From assembly GCA_963803495.1 (NCBI GenBank), contig CAWDMP010000002.1:3906001-3970000 (forward strand): 64,000 nucleotides of DNA, in the 5' to 3' direction. This stretch comes from Persicitalea sp963803495. GTDB taxonomy: Bacteria; Bacteroidota; Bacteroidia; Cytophagales; Spirosomataceae. The notes under the pieces were generated by a model. That model saw only the letters and a list, made by a program, of their open reading frames with translations, was not told where the DNA came from and made no database searches. A program made the translations under genes and the position numbers. The stretch's first letter is position 1; the number at the start of each line of letters is the position of its first letter. Positions 19,724-28,141 of this stretch are shown here, one piece after another.

Positions 19724-19858
19724 TCAATTCACGACCTCCACTTTCTCTGGCTCTTTCACGCGGTTGGCGTAGCGGACGATGAAGAAAATTACCAGCGCCA
19801 CGAGTAGGAACTGAATGACGGTCTGGGTGAAATTGCCGTAAAAGACCTGGGTCAGAAA
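19724..19858 (-). pseudogene. 3' remnant of a large-conductance mechanosensitive channel gene (mscL)
   Basis: In one minus-strand frame, without a plausible start, the translation runs FLTQVFYGNFTQTVIQFLL, then VALVIFFIVRYANRVKEPEK and a stop at 19724-19726. This matches the second membrane helix and entry loop of MscL, typically YGNFIQ followed by FLIIAFVIFLV. The first helix and start are absent. The upstream sequence is the intact end of the DUF3078 gene, in another frame. It could instead be a novel small one-helix protein, but the family likeness favours a decayed gene. Confidence 0.5.
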
Positions 19859-20797
19859 GTGTACAAGAACCCGACGGACAGCGACTGCGCAAACTGCACT
19901 TTGGTACTTTGGTCGTCGTCGTAGATCACGATCGCGCCGATGTTGAAGTTAAGGTACTTGTTCACTTTGGCGGTAAGCATCGCGTCGAGGCGGTTGTCCA
20001 TCGACCTCAATTTTTTGTAATTGGCAAACACGACGTACCGGAATTTCAGGTTTACGTTCTTGGCAATGTCTTTGTTGAAATTAGCCACAAGTTGCAGTAG
20101 CGCCAGTTCGGTGCGCACCCGTTGACCGATGGGTACCCCGTAGTTTTTGGGAAAGGTTTTGTAAAGGTCGAGGTCCGCCACGACGGTCTGCCGAACGGCA
20201 CCTGGTGAAAAGGTTACGAAGAAATAGTCGGTGGGCCGGTACTCGACACCTACCGATTCGGTGATGTAGGCAGGAGAAAAAAGTCCCGACACCTGGCTCT
20301 GCTCTATTTCGCCCGAGGGTAGGTTGTTGAATTCGTAGCCCGGCGTAAATTGGGTAAGCAGGTTGGCATTCACGATGAAAGCTCCAATGATCGGCGAACT
20401 TGCGACCGTACTTTGTATCGAAAAATAAACGGTCGATACTCTTGCGGCTCTGCTGCCCCTTGTTGCGCACGATACCATACTGCGCCTGAAAATCATTACG
20501 CCAGGAGTCGTTGTCTTTCTCGTAGGTGATGAGCGCGTTGAGGTAGGTACCCACCGCGATCGAATTGACGGCGCCGCCCGTCCAATTGTCGCTGAAAGAT
20601 CCCTGGTTGAGGTTAGCACCAAACTCCACCTTCTTTTTCCAGGAAGTATCTATTTCGGCGATTTCCGGCTCGCGCAGCGAATCCGGTAATAAGTTTGTTT
20701 CAGCGCGTAGAGAATCAGGAGTCGCTTCATTCTGTGCTCGTAGGGTATACGCGTTCAATAGCATAAGGAGTAGGCTAAGGCAATAAGTCTTCTTCAC
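19852..20797 (-). CDS. DUF3078 domain protein, outer-membrane beta-barrel-like (single-base frame break)
   Basis: About 314 residues when reconstructed, with a signal peptide (MKKTYCLSLLLMLLNAYTLR, then AQ). DUF3078 proteins are Bacteroidota envelope proteins with a predicted beta-barrel, of unknown function. The first frame holds VEFGANLNQGSFSDNWTGGA. The second holds NANLLTQFTPGYEF and ends in the aromatic barrel end LSVGFLYTF. Dropping one A at 20378-20380 (T on the coding strand) gives a continuous HWSFIVNANLLTQF. Confidence 0.82.
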
Positions 20798-20815
20798 TCG
20801 TAATCGGGATTTTTG

Positions 20816-21655
20816 TTAAGAAAGCGGTTCACTAAAAATTTCCACTTTACGCGATTGGAAAAGCTGCAATGGTATGACGGTGGTCGTCTGCCCGCTCTGA
20901 ATGGTGACCGAGACGTTGTCGATGTTGGTGATGGTACCCCGCACGTCGTCGAGCTGCACCACCTGACCCTCTTGGTACTTGTTGCGGCTGTACATGGCCG
21001 CAATCATGTTGGCCAGTACATCACGCGAGGCGATGCCGTACCCAATGGCAAAGGCCGCTACGATCCCGCCCAGAATCAGGTTAAAGCTGGATTCGAGCAA
21101 GGCAGTTTCAATACCGATCTGGCCGAGCGCACTAATGAAGGTAATGACCAAAAAGAAAATGAATACGATGTTGCCGATCAGCTTGGCCGACGCGATGTGA
21201 AACGACTTGCAAAGCGAAGTGACGGCATTTTTGATGACATCGGCCACCATGATGCCCACTTGCAGCATGATCGCCGCCGCGATGAGCTGCGGAATGAAAT
21301 CAACGATCGAGGCGATCATCTTAGTGATCGCCGGGATACCCAGCGTCTCGGTAGCCGCCGTCAGGAACACTAATAGAATGAAGTAATAAAGTACCTTGGC
21401 TACGATCTGGCTGAGCTTTATCTCGGTCTTGAGCTGCTTTATAAAGCTGATTTCGTTGAGCTTGTCACCAATGCGATCGAAGCCTACCCGCCCTAGTAAT
21501 TTGCTGACCAACGCCGCCACTGCCTTCGCAATGAGGTAGCCGACGAGCAGAATAATTGCGCACCCGATGAGGCGGGGTACGAACTGGACAAACTGAGCAA
21601 TCAACGTATTGAAGGTATTGATCAGGATTTCGGCGATGTTGGGAAGTCTTTCCAT
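20816..21655 (-). CDS. MscS-family mechanosensitive ion channel protein
   Basis: A 279-residue inner-membrane protein with four or five hydrophobic segments (for example LIGCAIILLVGYLIAKAVAA and VLYYFILLVFLTAATETLGI). The MscS pore and beta-domain-like segment follows: ILGGIVAAFAIGYGIASRDV, then GQVVQLDDVRGTITNIDNVS. It belongs to the small-conductance channel superfamily in the variant with a repeated transmembrane helix and a short C-terminus. It probably protects against hypo-osmotic shock. It follows a 61-residue protein by 4 bp. Confidence 0.85.
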   Translation of the reverse strand: MERLPNIAEILINTFNTLIAQFVQFVPRLIGCAIILLVGYLIAKAVAALVSKLLGRVGFDRIGDKLNEISFIKQLKTEIKLSQIVAKVLYYFILLVFLTAATETLGIPAITKMIASIVDFIPQLIAAAIMLQVGIMVADVIKNAVTSLCKSFHIASAKLIGNIVFIFFLVITFISALGQIGIETALLESSFNLILGGIVAAFAIGYGIASRDVLANMIAAMYSRNKYQEGQVVQLDDVRGTITNIDNVSVTIQSGQTTTVIPLQLFQSRKVEIFSEPLS

Positions 21656-21659
21656 GATG

Positions 21660-21845
21660 CTATTCGGGTTGAGGGTCGGGAGTTTCGGGTAGGCATCGGA
21701 TCATCGTACCGATTAGTCCATCGGTAAATAGTTCGACGATCTGCATGGTATCACGGATGAAGTCGATCTCCGATACCAGCGCCGTTTTCAGGTAGGCGGG
21801 AACGTGAGCGTCCGACTCGAGGTCTTTGAAGGGATTTTCGTTCAT
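21660..21845 (-). CDS. Small acidic hypothetical protein downstream of an ECF sigma factor
   Basis: A 61-residue protein starting MNENPFKDLESDAHVPAYLK. It begins 9 bp after the reconstructed sigma factor stop and ends 4 bp before the MscS-family gene, so the three are probably co-transcribed. It has no signal peptide or membrane segment and no zinc motif of the known anti-sigma type. The position suggests a partner or regulator of the sigma factor, but that is inference only. I do not recognise the family with certainty. Confidence 0.6.
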   Translation of the reverse strand: MNENPFKDLESDAHVPAYLKTALVSEIDFIRDTMQIVELFTDGLIGTMIRCLPETPDPQPE

Positions 21846-21854
21846 AGCCAGTCT

Positions 21855-22488
21855 CTATTTGAAATGTTTGAAAATCTCCAAAAGTTTGGCAAAAAGCAGG
21901 CCCCAGAACACCATCGTTTCGAGGTACTTGGTCCGAAGCTTTTCCCGCGAACGGAGTAGTCTCATTTTGGTAGCGCTTTCCGTGATCTTGAAAAACTTCG
22001 GCAATATCCCGTATGCTCAATTCATCCTGGTACTTCATCATCAGCAGGCCTTTCTCTTCCGCATTGAGCGATTCCATGGCTTTTCCGAACCGCCGAGTCT
22101 CGATGTCGGTCTGCTCGAAAATCGCGTCGAGGTCCACATCGTCGGGAATGTCGATAATCTCGTCGCTGTATATCTCAGCCCGTTTCTTGTTGATCCTGAG
22201 CTGATCTATGCAGTAGTTGTAGGTGATGGAGTACAGCCAGGTGGAGAAGCGCGCGCTCGCCTGAAAAGTACTAAGCTTAAATATCAGTTTCAGAAAGATA
22301 TCATGCGCAAAATCCTCCGCCCGCGCCGGATCTTTCGTAAACGACAGGCACTTGCGGTATACTTTGTCGGCGTATCGCTCATAAAGTACCTCGAAGTACT
22401 TGTTTCGCTGAGTTTGGATAAACAGTTGGACAAGTTCTTCGTCGGTACATTGGGTAATCGGCTGTTTATGAAATGTTGGGACTGGCAT
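21855..22488 (-). CDS. ECF-type RNA polymerase sigma factor (single-base frame break)
   Basis: About 210 residues when reconstructed. Region 2 is visible (YERYADKVYRKCLSFTKDPA, then FAHDIFLKLIFKL and FSTWLYSITYNYCIDQLR) and region 4 starts LNAEEKGLLMMKYQDELSIR. The downstream DNA-binding helix is out of frame. Removing one A from the run at 21991-21995 restores DIAEVFKITESATKMRLLRS and an end at LLEIFKHFK with a stop at 21855. The raw open frame otherwise runs on to 21751 as an unrelated basic tail. Its neighbours are a 61-residue protein and the MscS-family channel, suggesting an envelope-stress role (inference). Confidence 0.85.
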
Positions 22489-22555
22489 AGCCGGAAGAGG
22501 TAACTAAAACAAGCACTAATTTATGCTCAGGAGCAAGATTTATGCTCAAGTAACT

Positions 22556-22590
22556 AAAAAAGCCCCGCATTATTAAAACGCGGGGCTTTC
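22556..22590 (-). terminator. Terminator of the rplM-rpsI-rpsB-tsf operon
   Basis: Inverted repeat AGCCCCGC (22561-22568) and GCGGGGCT (22580-22587) with an 11-nt loop. On the minus strand it is followed by a T-run, 30 bp after the tsf stop. Confidence 0.85.
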
Positions 22591-22619
22591 CAATCGATCA
22601 AAATGTTAGACATATTTTA

Positions 22620-23456
22620 TTAAGCGCCGATCGATACGCGCTTGAAGTCTTGCACCGTCAGTCCTTTGGCGGTTTTCTCGAGCAGTTGGCGGATCGTCAT
22701 CGAACCGTCCTTTACGAAATCCTGGTTGAGCAGCGTGTTGTCGCGGTAAAACTTATTCAGGCGACCTTGAGCGATCTTGTCGAGCATGGCCTCGGGCTTG
22801 CCCTCGGCGCGCGCCTGGTCACGACCTACCTCGATCTCACGCTCGATGGTGGCGGAATCTACGCCGTCCTTATCCAACGCTACGGGCTTCATGGCCGCGA
22901 TTTGCATCGCCACGTCCTTGCCCAGCTCGGCCACGTCGGTTCCGTCGGCACCGCTAAATCCTACCAATACGCCCAGTTTGCCATTGGAGTGAATGTAAGA
23001 AACTACTTTCTCGGCGTTCATCGTGACGTAGCTCATCAGGTCGAGCTTCTCGCCCAGCTTACCCGTCAGGTCCACGATGTGCTCCGACACCGGGCGACCG
23101 TCCGGCATATTGGCCGCCAGCAAGGTCTCCTTGTCGGTCGCATCCATGTCCACCGCCTTGTCCAGAATCGACTGGGCTAGATTCTTAAAATCCTCAACGT
23201 TAGATACGGGCTCAGTCTCACAAGCGAGGGCGATGATTTTGCCGCTCTTGCCGTCACTGCTGATTTGTACCAGTACGGCACCTTCGGAGGTCTCGTTGTC
23301 GGCACGCTTGGCCGCTACTTTCTGACCTTGCTTGCGCAGAATGTCTACGGCTTTATCGAAATCGCCGTCGGCTTCGGTGAGGGCTTTCTTGCAGTCCATC
23401 ATACCGGCGCCGGTCATTTGGCGGAGTTTGTTTACATCTTGTGCGGTGATTGCCAT
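22620..23456 (-). CDS. tsf: Elongation factor Ts
   Basis: A 278-residue nucleotide exchange factor for EF-Tu. The N-terminal UBA-like domain (ITAQDVNKLRQMTGAGMMDC) includes the diagnostic TGAGMMDCKKAL. The dimerisation and core region (AACETEPVSNVEDF region, KLGVLVGFSGADG) follow, and the C-terminus ends LTVQDFKRVSIGA. It is the last gene of the ribosomal operon, directly after rpsB as is usual, and is followed by a strong terminator. Confidence 0.97.
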   Translation of the reverse strand: MAITAQDVNKLRQMTGAGMMDCKKALTEADGDFDKAVDILRKQGQKVAAKRADNETSEGAVLVQISSDGKSGKIIALACETEPVSNVEDFKNLAQSILDKAVDMDATDKETLLAANMPDGRPVSEHIVDLTGKLGEKLDLMSYVTMNAEKVVSYIHSNGKLGVLVGFSGADGTDVAELGKDVAMQIAAMKPVALDKDGVDSATIEREIEVGRDQARAEGKPEAMLDKIAQGRLNKFYRDNTLLNQDFVKDGSMTIRQLLEKTAKGLTVQDFKRVSIGA

Positions 23457-23589
23457 GGTTGTTGTCTGTTATGTTTTTTATTCGATTTAACTATTTTATC
23501 ACAAGCGCTTCGCGCTGCTTTTATTAAAAGTGTAGCCCATAGCGGGAAGGCTACGGGCTACTATTATCTGCATTCGGCTATCGAGAAAT

Positions 23590-24468
23590 CTAAATTTTAC
23601 TTTGTCTCTTCCTCAGTCGCCGTCGCCTCGGCTGCGGGGAGCTTCGGCTGGCTTCTGCTACAGGTACTTCCGCAGCCTCTGTCTCAGGCGTATCAGCGCC
23701 TTCGGCAGCTTCTTTTTTCATGTCACTCTGGCGTTTGGCTTCTTCCTCTTCGGCCAGGCGTTGGTCTTCCTTATCTTGCTTGCGCTCCATCAAACCTTCC
23801 TCGATCGCTTTGCCAACGGCTAACGTCAACAACGAAATCGACTTGAATGCATCGTCGTTGCCGGGAATCGGGAAATCGACCAGATCGGGGTTAGAGTTGG
23901 TATCGCAGATTGCGAAAACCGGAATACCCAGACGCTTTGCCTCCGACACGGCGATGTGCTCGCGCTTCACGTCCACGATAAACAAGGCGGCGGGTAAGCG
24001 GGTCAGGTCAATGATACCACCCAACACACGGGTCAGCTTCTCCTGCTCACGTGTCAACATCAGCCGCTCACGCTTCGCGATATTTTTCACCGTAGCTTCG
24101 TCGGTCAACATCTTGTCCAGCGTCTGCAATTTCTTGATCGACTTACGCATGGTACCGAAGTTGGTGAGCATACCACCCAACCAACGGTCAGTAACGTAGG
24201 GCATCTTCAGTCGCTTGGCTTCTTCGGTGACGATCTCCTGCGCCTGCTTCTTGGTAGCGACGAACATGATCTTACGACCTGAGCGAACCACAGCTTTCAT
24301 CGCATCGCCGGCCTGGTCCAGGCAGCTGAGCGTTTTGTTGAGATCGACGATGTGGATGCCGTTCTTCTCCATGAAGATGTACGGAGCCATCCGGGGGTCC
24401 CACTTGCGGGTAAGGTGACCAAAATGCACACCGGCATTCAAAAGGTCTTTGTACTCTAATTGTGCCAT
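23590..24468 (-). CDS. rpsB: 30S ribosomal protein S2 (C-terminal tail frame-shifted)
   Basis: The S2 core is intact: LLNAGVHFGHLTRKWDPRMA at the start, then GRKIMFVATKKQAQEIV, RWLGGMLTNFGTMRKSIKKL and FAICDTNSNPDLVDFPIPGN. After the acidic KKEAAEGADTPETEAAEVPV the frame turns abruptly into an arginine-rich tail (SPQPRRRRLRKRQSKI). The +2 frame gives an acidic end PAAEATATEEETK with a stop at 23597-23599, matching the usual Bacteroidota tail. One missing base near 23645-23660 explains this. Only the last 20 residues or so are affected. Confidence 0.95.
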   Translation of the reverse strand: MAQLEYKDLLNAGVHFGHLTRKWDPRMAPYIFMEKNGIHIVDLNKTLSCLDQAGDAMKAVVRSGRKIMFVATKKQAQEIVTEEAKRLKMPYVTDRWLGGMLTNFGTMRKSIKKLQTLDKMLTDEATVKNIAKRERLMLTREQEKLTRVLGGIIDLTRLPAALFIVDVKREHIAVSEAKRLGIPVFAICDTNSNPDLVDFPIPGNDDAFKSISLLTLAVGKAIEEGLMERKQDKEDQRLAEEEEAKRQSDMKKEAAEGADTPETEAAEVPVAEASRSSPQPRRRRLRKRQSKI

Positions 24469-24561
24469 TGGTTGATTTTAAAGATTTAAAAACTAAGAAA
24501 TACGCAGCACAGCACATCGGGCACGATAAGTACTGCCTGGACTTGTTGGAGTCGAGAGTTC

Positions 24562-24615
24562 AAAGTCCAAAGTTTAAAGTTTAAAGTTTTTCTTGACTCA
24601 TAAACTTTGGACTTT
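24562..24615. repeat. Inverted repeat in the rpsI-rpsB spacer
   Basis: A perfect 15-bp inverted repeat: AAAGTCCAAAGTTTA (24562-24576) and TAAACTTTGGACTTT (24601-24615), with a 24-nt loop. It is low in GC and lacks a following T-run, so it may be an RNA processing or attenuation hairpin within the operon. The spacer holds no gene. Confidence 0.55.
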
Positions 24616-24630
24616 CAACTCATAAACTTT

Positions 24631-25017
24631 CTATCGTTTCGAGAACTGGAAGCGGCGGCGGGCCTTGCGGCGACCGTACTTCTTACGCTCGACCATGCGG
24701 GGGTCACGCGTCAGGAATCCCTCTTTTTTCAAAGCGGGACGGTTGTCGGCGCTATATTCTACGAGGGCGCGGGCGATCGCCATGCGGGTCGCTTCGGCCT
24801 GGCCCGTGATGCCACCACCGCGAACGTTTACCTTCAGGTCATAGCTTTCGCCGTTATTCAAAGTGGCGAAGGGCTGCTGAAGTACGATTTGGTGTACTTC
24901 AAAAGGGAAATACTCCTTATAGTCACGGCCGTTCACTTTGATCTCACCTTTGCCGGGTGACATATAGATCCGGGCCACGGCGGTCTTTCTTCTACCGATT
25001 GTGTTGATAACTTCCAT
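24631..25017 (-). CDS. rpsI: 30S ribosomal protein S9
   Basis: A 128-residue S9. The N-terminal NTIGRRKTAVARIYMSPGKG and GGGITGQAEATRMAIARAL are diagnostic, and the basic C-terminus ends GRRKARRRFQFSKR, the tail that reaches the P-site tRNA. It is 12 bp downstream of rplM, the conserved arrangement. Confidence 0.97.
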   Translation of the reverse strand: MEVINTIGRRKTAVARIYMSPGKGEIKVNGRDYKEYFPFEVHQIVLQQPFATLNNGESYDLKVNVRGGGITGQAEATRMAIARALVEYSADNRPALKKEGFLTRDPRMVERKKYGRRKARRRFQFSKR

Positions 25018-25029
25018 GTACGGGTAATT

Positions 25030-25479
25030 TTACAAGTTGAATTTGACTTCCTTGGGCTGCTGCGCCACGTGCGGATGCTCCGCCTCGTCGTATACGAACA
25101 GGTTGGTAAACAACCGGCGTCCCAAACGATTCTTGGGCAGCATACCCCGCACGGCCTTCTCGATCAGGCGCTCGGGGTACTTGGCCAAAATCTCGGCGGG
25201 CGTCTGAAAACGCTGTCCACCGGGATAGCCCGTGTGCCGAACGTAGATTTTGTCGGTCATTTTCTTACCGGTCAATTTTACTTTGCCGGCGTTGATAACG
25301 ATCACGTTATCACCACAGTCGACGTGCGGAGTGTAGTCCGTCTTGTGCTTCCCCCGAATGATCTTGGCTACTTCACTGGCCAAACGGCCCAGCACCACAT
25401 CTTTGGCGTCCACGACGATCCACTCTTTATTGACTGTGCTTTTGTTGGCCGAGCTGGTCTTATAGCTTAACGTATCCAC
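25030..25479 (-). CDS. rplM: 50S ribosomal protein L13
   Basis: A 149-residue L13, starting with GTG at 25479 to give the usual (M)DTLSYKTSSANKSTV; a TTG three codons upstream is less likely. Diagnostic segments are WIVVDAKDVVLGRLASEVA, YRHTGYPGG-type (here YVRHTGYPGGQRF) and VRGMLPKNRLGRR. It is the first gene of the operon and is preceded by a consensus promoter. Confidence 0.96.
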   Translation of the reverse strand: MDTLSYKTSSANKSTVNKEWIVVDAKDVVLGRLASEVAKIIRGKHKTDYTPHVDCGDNVIVINAGKVKLTGKKMTDKIYVRHTGYPGGQRFQTPAEILAKYPERLIEKAVRGMLPKNRLGRRLFTNLFVYDEAEHPHVAQQPKEVKFNL

Positions 25480-25556
25480 GAATAACAAAAAGTTTTATAA
25501 ATTGATTTTCAGTAATTTATGCGCAAAAATGCGGCTCCCACCTGAAAATGGGACTG

Positions 25557-25587
25557 CAAATATAGCGTTTGCGTTTTTGAATAGCAA
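25557..25587 (-). promoter_or_regulatory. Promoter of the rplM ribosomal operon
   Basis: On the minus strand: TTG (25585-25587), a 20-bp spacer, then TATATTTG (25557-25564), an exact TAnnTTTG. It is the expected Bacteroidota housekeeping promoter, about 80 bp upstream of rplM. Confidence 0.75.
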
Positions 25588-25696
25588 GATTGTGTCGGAA
25601 ATTATTGCTACTCCGGCTATAGTTTATTGATAGTGAAACTTCCGGTAGCCGAACTACCCTTATATTGATCCAAAGCAGAACAATAACCTGAACGAC

Positions 25697-26032
25697 ATGG
25701 CTAAGAAAAACCGTAGTGGCGTAGTCTATTCCACCAACCCCGATTTCGAGTACCAATCGGCGAACGACGACGAGCCCGATACACTGCCCGCTGCTTCGCA
25801 AGACCTCCGCGTATGGCTCGACCGCAAGGGCGGCGGCAAGGTAGTCACCGTTGTGAAGGGCTTCGTGGGTACCCTGGCCGACATGACTGATCTAGGCAAG
25901 CAACTGAAAGCGGCCTGCGGTAGCGGCGGTACCGCCAAAGATTACGAAATTATGATTCAGGGCGACCACCGTGATAAGGTAGTCGCCTGGCTCACATCGA
26001 AAGGGTACAAGGCGAAGAAAGCTGGAGGGTAG
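25697..26032 (+). CDS. SUI1/YciH-family translation factor
   Basis: A 111-residue protein starting MAKKNRSGVVYSTNPDFEYQ. The C-terminal SUI1 (eIF1-like) domain shows RVWLDRKGGGKVVTVVKGF, then LKAACGSGGTAKD and VAWLTSKGYKAKKAGG. SUI1-type bacterial proteins bind the small ribosomal subunit and may check initiation accuracy; their exact role is unsettled. It is transcribed divergently from the rplM operon. Confidence 0.88.
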   Translation: MAKKNRSGVVYSTNPDFEYQSANDDEPDTLPAASQDLRVWLDRKGGGKVVTVVKGFVGTLADMTDLGKQLKAACGSGGTAKDYEIMIQGDHRDKVVAWLTSKGYKAKKAGG

Positions 26033-26105
26033 TTTCGGGGGACAGGTAGACGGTGAAAAGGAAATCCGCGAGCTGTCTACCGTCCCCCGTCAACCCTTCT
26101 ACCCC

Positions 26106-26561
26106 TTATAATATTGTCGTGCTGTCGACTGGCTGAGCCGGTACCGGCTGTGGCTGCTGCTGCTGGTACATGGGATTCTGTGGTACATTGGGCATGGGAA
26201 GGACCTCCACTTTTGTGATCAGGTTCTTGGTGTCGCCCACCCAGGGCAGTAGGAAAAATTTCTCCTCATAGGTGAGCGATACCCGACTGCCGGTCTTGAT
26301 GGCCTGGTCGATATTGGCAATCGCTTCTGTATTGCTATCATTAACCGAAAACTCCCATTGCGTGGCATTGAGTGTACCACCGCCTTCGTACAAGCCCCCA
26401 ACGTTCAGTACACCTTCGTAGGTTTTGAACACGTACCCTTTTTTGCTCATCTTCACGACAAAGCCACCGCGCTTTCCCTCACTGTAATACCCAAAGGTGA
26501 GGTAGTAGAATATGGCGAAGATGATGAGAAAAAATACGCCCAGAATGACCCATTTACGCAT
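26106..26561 (-). CDS. Membrane-anchored Bacteroidota hypothetical protein
   Basis: A 151-residue protein with an N-terminal membrane anchor (WVILGVFFLIIFAIFYYLTF) and a soluble domain holding KMSKKGYVFKTYEGVLNV, LYEGGGTLNATQWEFSV and VSLTYEEKFFLLPWVGDTKN. A Q/P-rich tail follows (YQQQQPQPVPAQPV). Homologues are often labelled 6-phosphogluconate dehydrogenase, but nothing here resembles that enzyme: there is no Rossmann motif and it is far too short. Function unknown. Confidence 0.75.
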   Translation of the reverse strand: MRKWVILGVFFLIIFAIFYYLTFGYYSEGKRGGFVVKMSKKGYVFKTYEGVLNVGGLYEGGGTLNATQWEFSVNDSNTEAIANIDQAIKTGSRVSLTYEEKFFLLPWVGDTKNLITKVEVLPMPNVPQNPMYQQQQPQPVPAQPVDSTTIL

Positions 26562-26724
26562 GGCAGTGTTTTTTTAGTTTTGAAGGGGTAGAGGGGCAAA
26601 GTGCCTAAGTGTTTTTTGCCAAACGCCAAAATTCAGGATTTAGCGGGAGTTTTCCAAGTAGGAACCTTGCGAAGCTGATTATTACTCACTTTCAACCGCA
26701 CGGGTGCCCCGTTTCAACTTTCAA

Positions 26725-27969
26725 CTATTTTGCCCGTATCGCCTCCACCGGATCGAGGCGGGCAGCCAGCATCGCTGGTACGATGCCCGACAGTACGCCG
26801 ATAACGCTCGACACGCCCAGTCCCAATATTACATTCTGGGGCAGAAGTACCACGTCCAGGCTACCCAGCGGCATGTAGGATAGTAGAAAAACCAGGAATA
26901 TGCCGACCAGCCCACCGACCAGACTCAGCATTATGGCTTCGAACAAAAACTGAAACAGAATGAAATAATTCTTGGCACCCAGCGACTTCTGAATGCCGAT
27001 CAGATTGGTCCTTTCCTTTACCGATACGAACATGATGTTGGCGATTCCGAACCCGCCGACCAGAATCGAGAAGCTACCGATCACCCAGCCCGCGAGGGTA
27101 AGTACGCCAAACACACCTGAGATGGCTTGGGCCGCCGCTTCGGGACGATTGATCGAAAAATTGTTTTCGTCGCGTGGCTTGATTCCCCGCATGGTGCGCA
27201 TCAGCCCCACGGTTTCGGCTTCCACTTCCAGCAGGCCCTCGTCGTCCTCTTTGCCTTTTACCACGATGTCGGGACTGGGGCGCCCTGACTGGAAGAGTTT
27301 GGCAAAGGCACCGTAAGGAATGTACACCTTGGTGTCGGGCGGACCACCGAAGTCTACCAGGCTCTCACCCTTCTTTACCTGCACCCCGGCCACGGTGAAG
27401 CGGTTGCCCGCCAACTTGAACTCCTTGCCAATGGGATCGCTCCCCGGAAAGAGCGTTTCGGCAATATCGGCCCCAATGATCGCCACCTGACGCCCGGCGT
27501 CGGTTTCGATGGGGGAGAAGTACCGACCGTCGGCGATGGGTACATCCGAAATCAAATTGTAATCATACGAAATGCCCTGAATCAGGGCCGTCATGCTGTT
27601 CGAGCCGTTTTTGACCGTAGTGTTTCCCTTAAAATCCATGACCGCGACGGCACTAGCCGCCTCCATGTTTTCGTAAAGATACTTGTACTCCCGATAGCTG
27701 GGGTCGGGCCATTGAAAATACCGCCACCAGGTGTACTCGCCCTCCCCAAAACTCCACGGCCATTTTTGAACATACAGCACCTTATCTCCGATGAAGCTCA
27801 TGCTCTCCTTGATGTTACGCTCGAGCGAATCGACGATGGTGAATACCGCGACAATGGCGAAAATACCCACCGTAACGCCCAATAGCGACAGCGTGGTGCG
27901 GGTCAGGTTGGAGCGCAGCGCCTGCCAGGCGAAGCGAAAACTTTCCAGAATCTGGCGCGTTAGTTTCAT
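26725..27969 (-). CDS. MacB/FtsX-type ABC transporter permease
   Basis: A 414-residue permease with one N-terminal membrane helix (TTLSLLGVTVGIFAIVAVFT), a periplasmic MacB-type domain (about 45-280) and three C-terminal helices (for example WVIGSFSILVGGFGIANIMF and ILGLGVSSVIGVLSGIVPAM). The end AARLDPVEAIRAK is the usual motif of this family. Such permeases move lipoproteins or peptides, or act mechanically. No ATP-binding partner is adjacent, so its ATPase is encoded elsewhere. Confidence 0.88.
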   Translation of the reverse strand: MKLTRQILESFRFAWQALRSNLTRTTLSLLGVTVGIFAIVAVFTIVDSLERNIKESMSFIGDKVLYVQKWPWSFGEGEYTWWRYFQWPDPSYREYKYLYENMEAASAVAVMDFKGNTTVKNGSNSMTALIQGISYDYNLISDVPIADGRYFSPIETDAGRQVAIIGADIAETLFPGSDPIGKEFKLAGNRFTVAGVQVKKGESLVDFGGPPDTKVYIPYGAFAKLFQSGRPSPDIVVKGKEDDEGLLEVEAETVGLMRTMRGIKPRDENNFSINRPEAAAQAISGVFGVLTLAGWVIGSFSILVGGFGIANIMFVSVKERTNLIGIQKSLGAKNYFILFQFLFEAIMLSLVGGLVGIFLVFLLSYMPLGSLDVVLLPQNVILGLGVSSVIGVLSGIVPAMLAARLDPVEAIRAK

Positions 27970-28141
27970 CGGTGGCTGGTTTTGGGAGATGGCACAACTG
28001 GGAAACGAAAATGATGGACAAAAGTTAAAAATGCCGGCCGCAGTCGCAATCTAAAACCGGACAAGTGGCAAGATGGCTGGTTGTATGTGGGAATTTATCC
28101 TTTATTTTGTTGTTCTGTCCAACTCAACACCCCCAGTATCG

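Noticed and set aside
26106..26561. Annotation as 6-phosphogluconate dehydrogenase, often attached to this family
   Set aside because: The protein is 151 residues with a membrane anchor and has no Rossmann or dehydrogenase motif.
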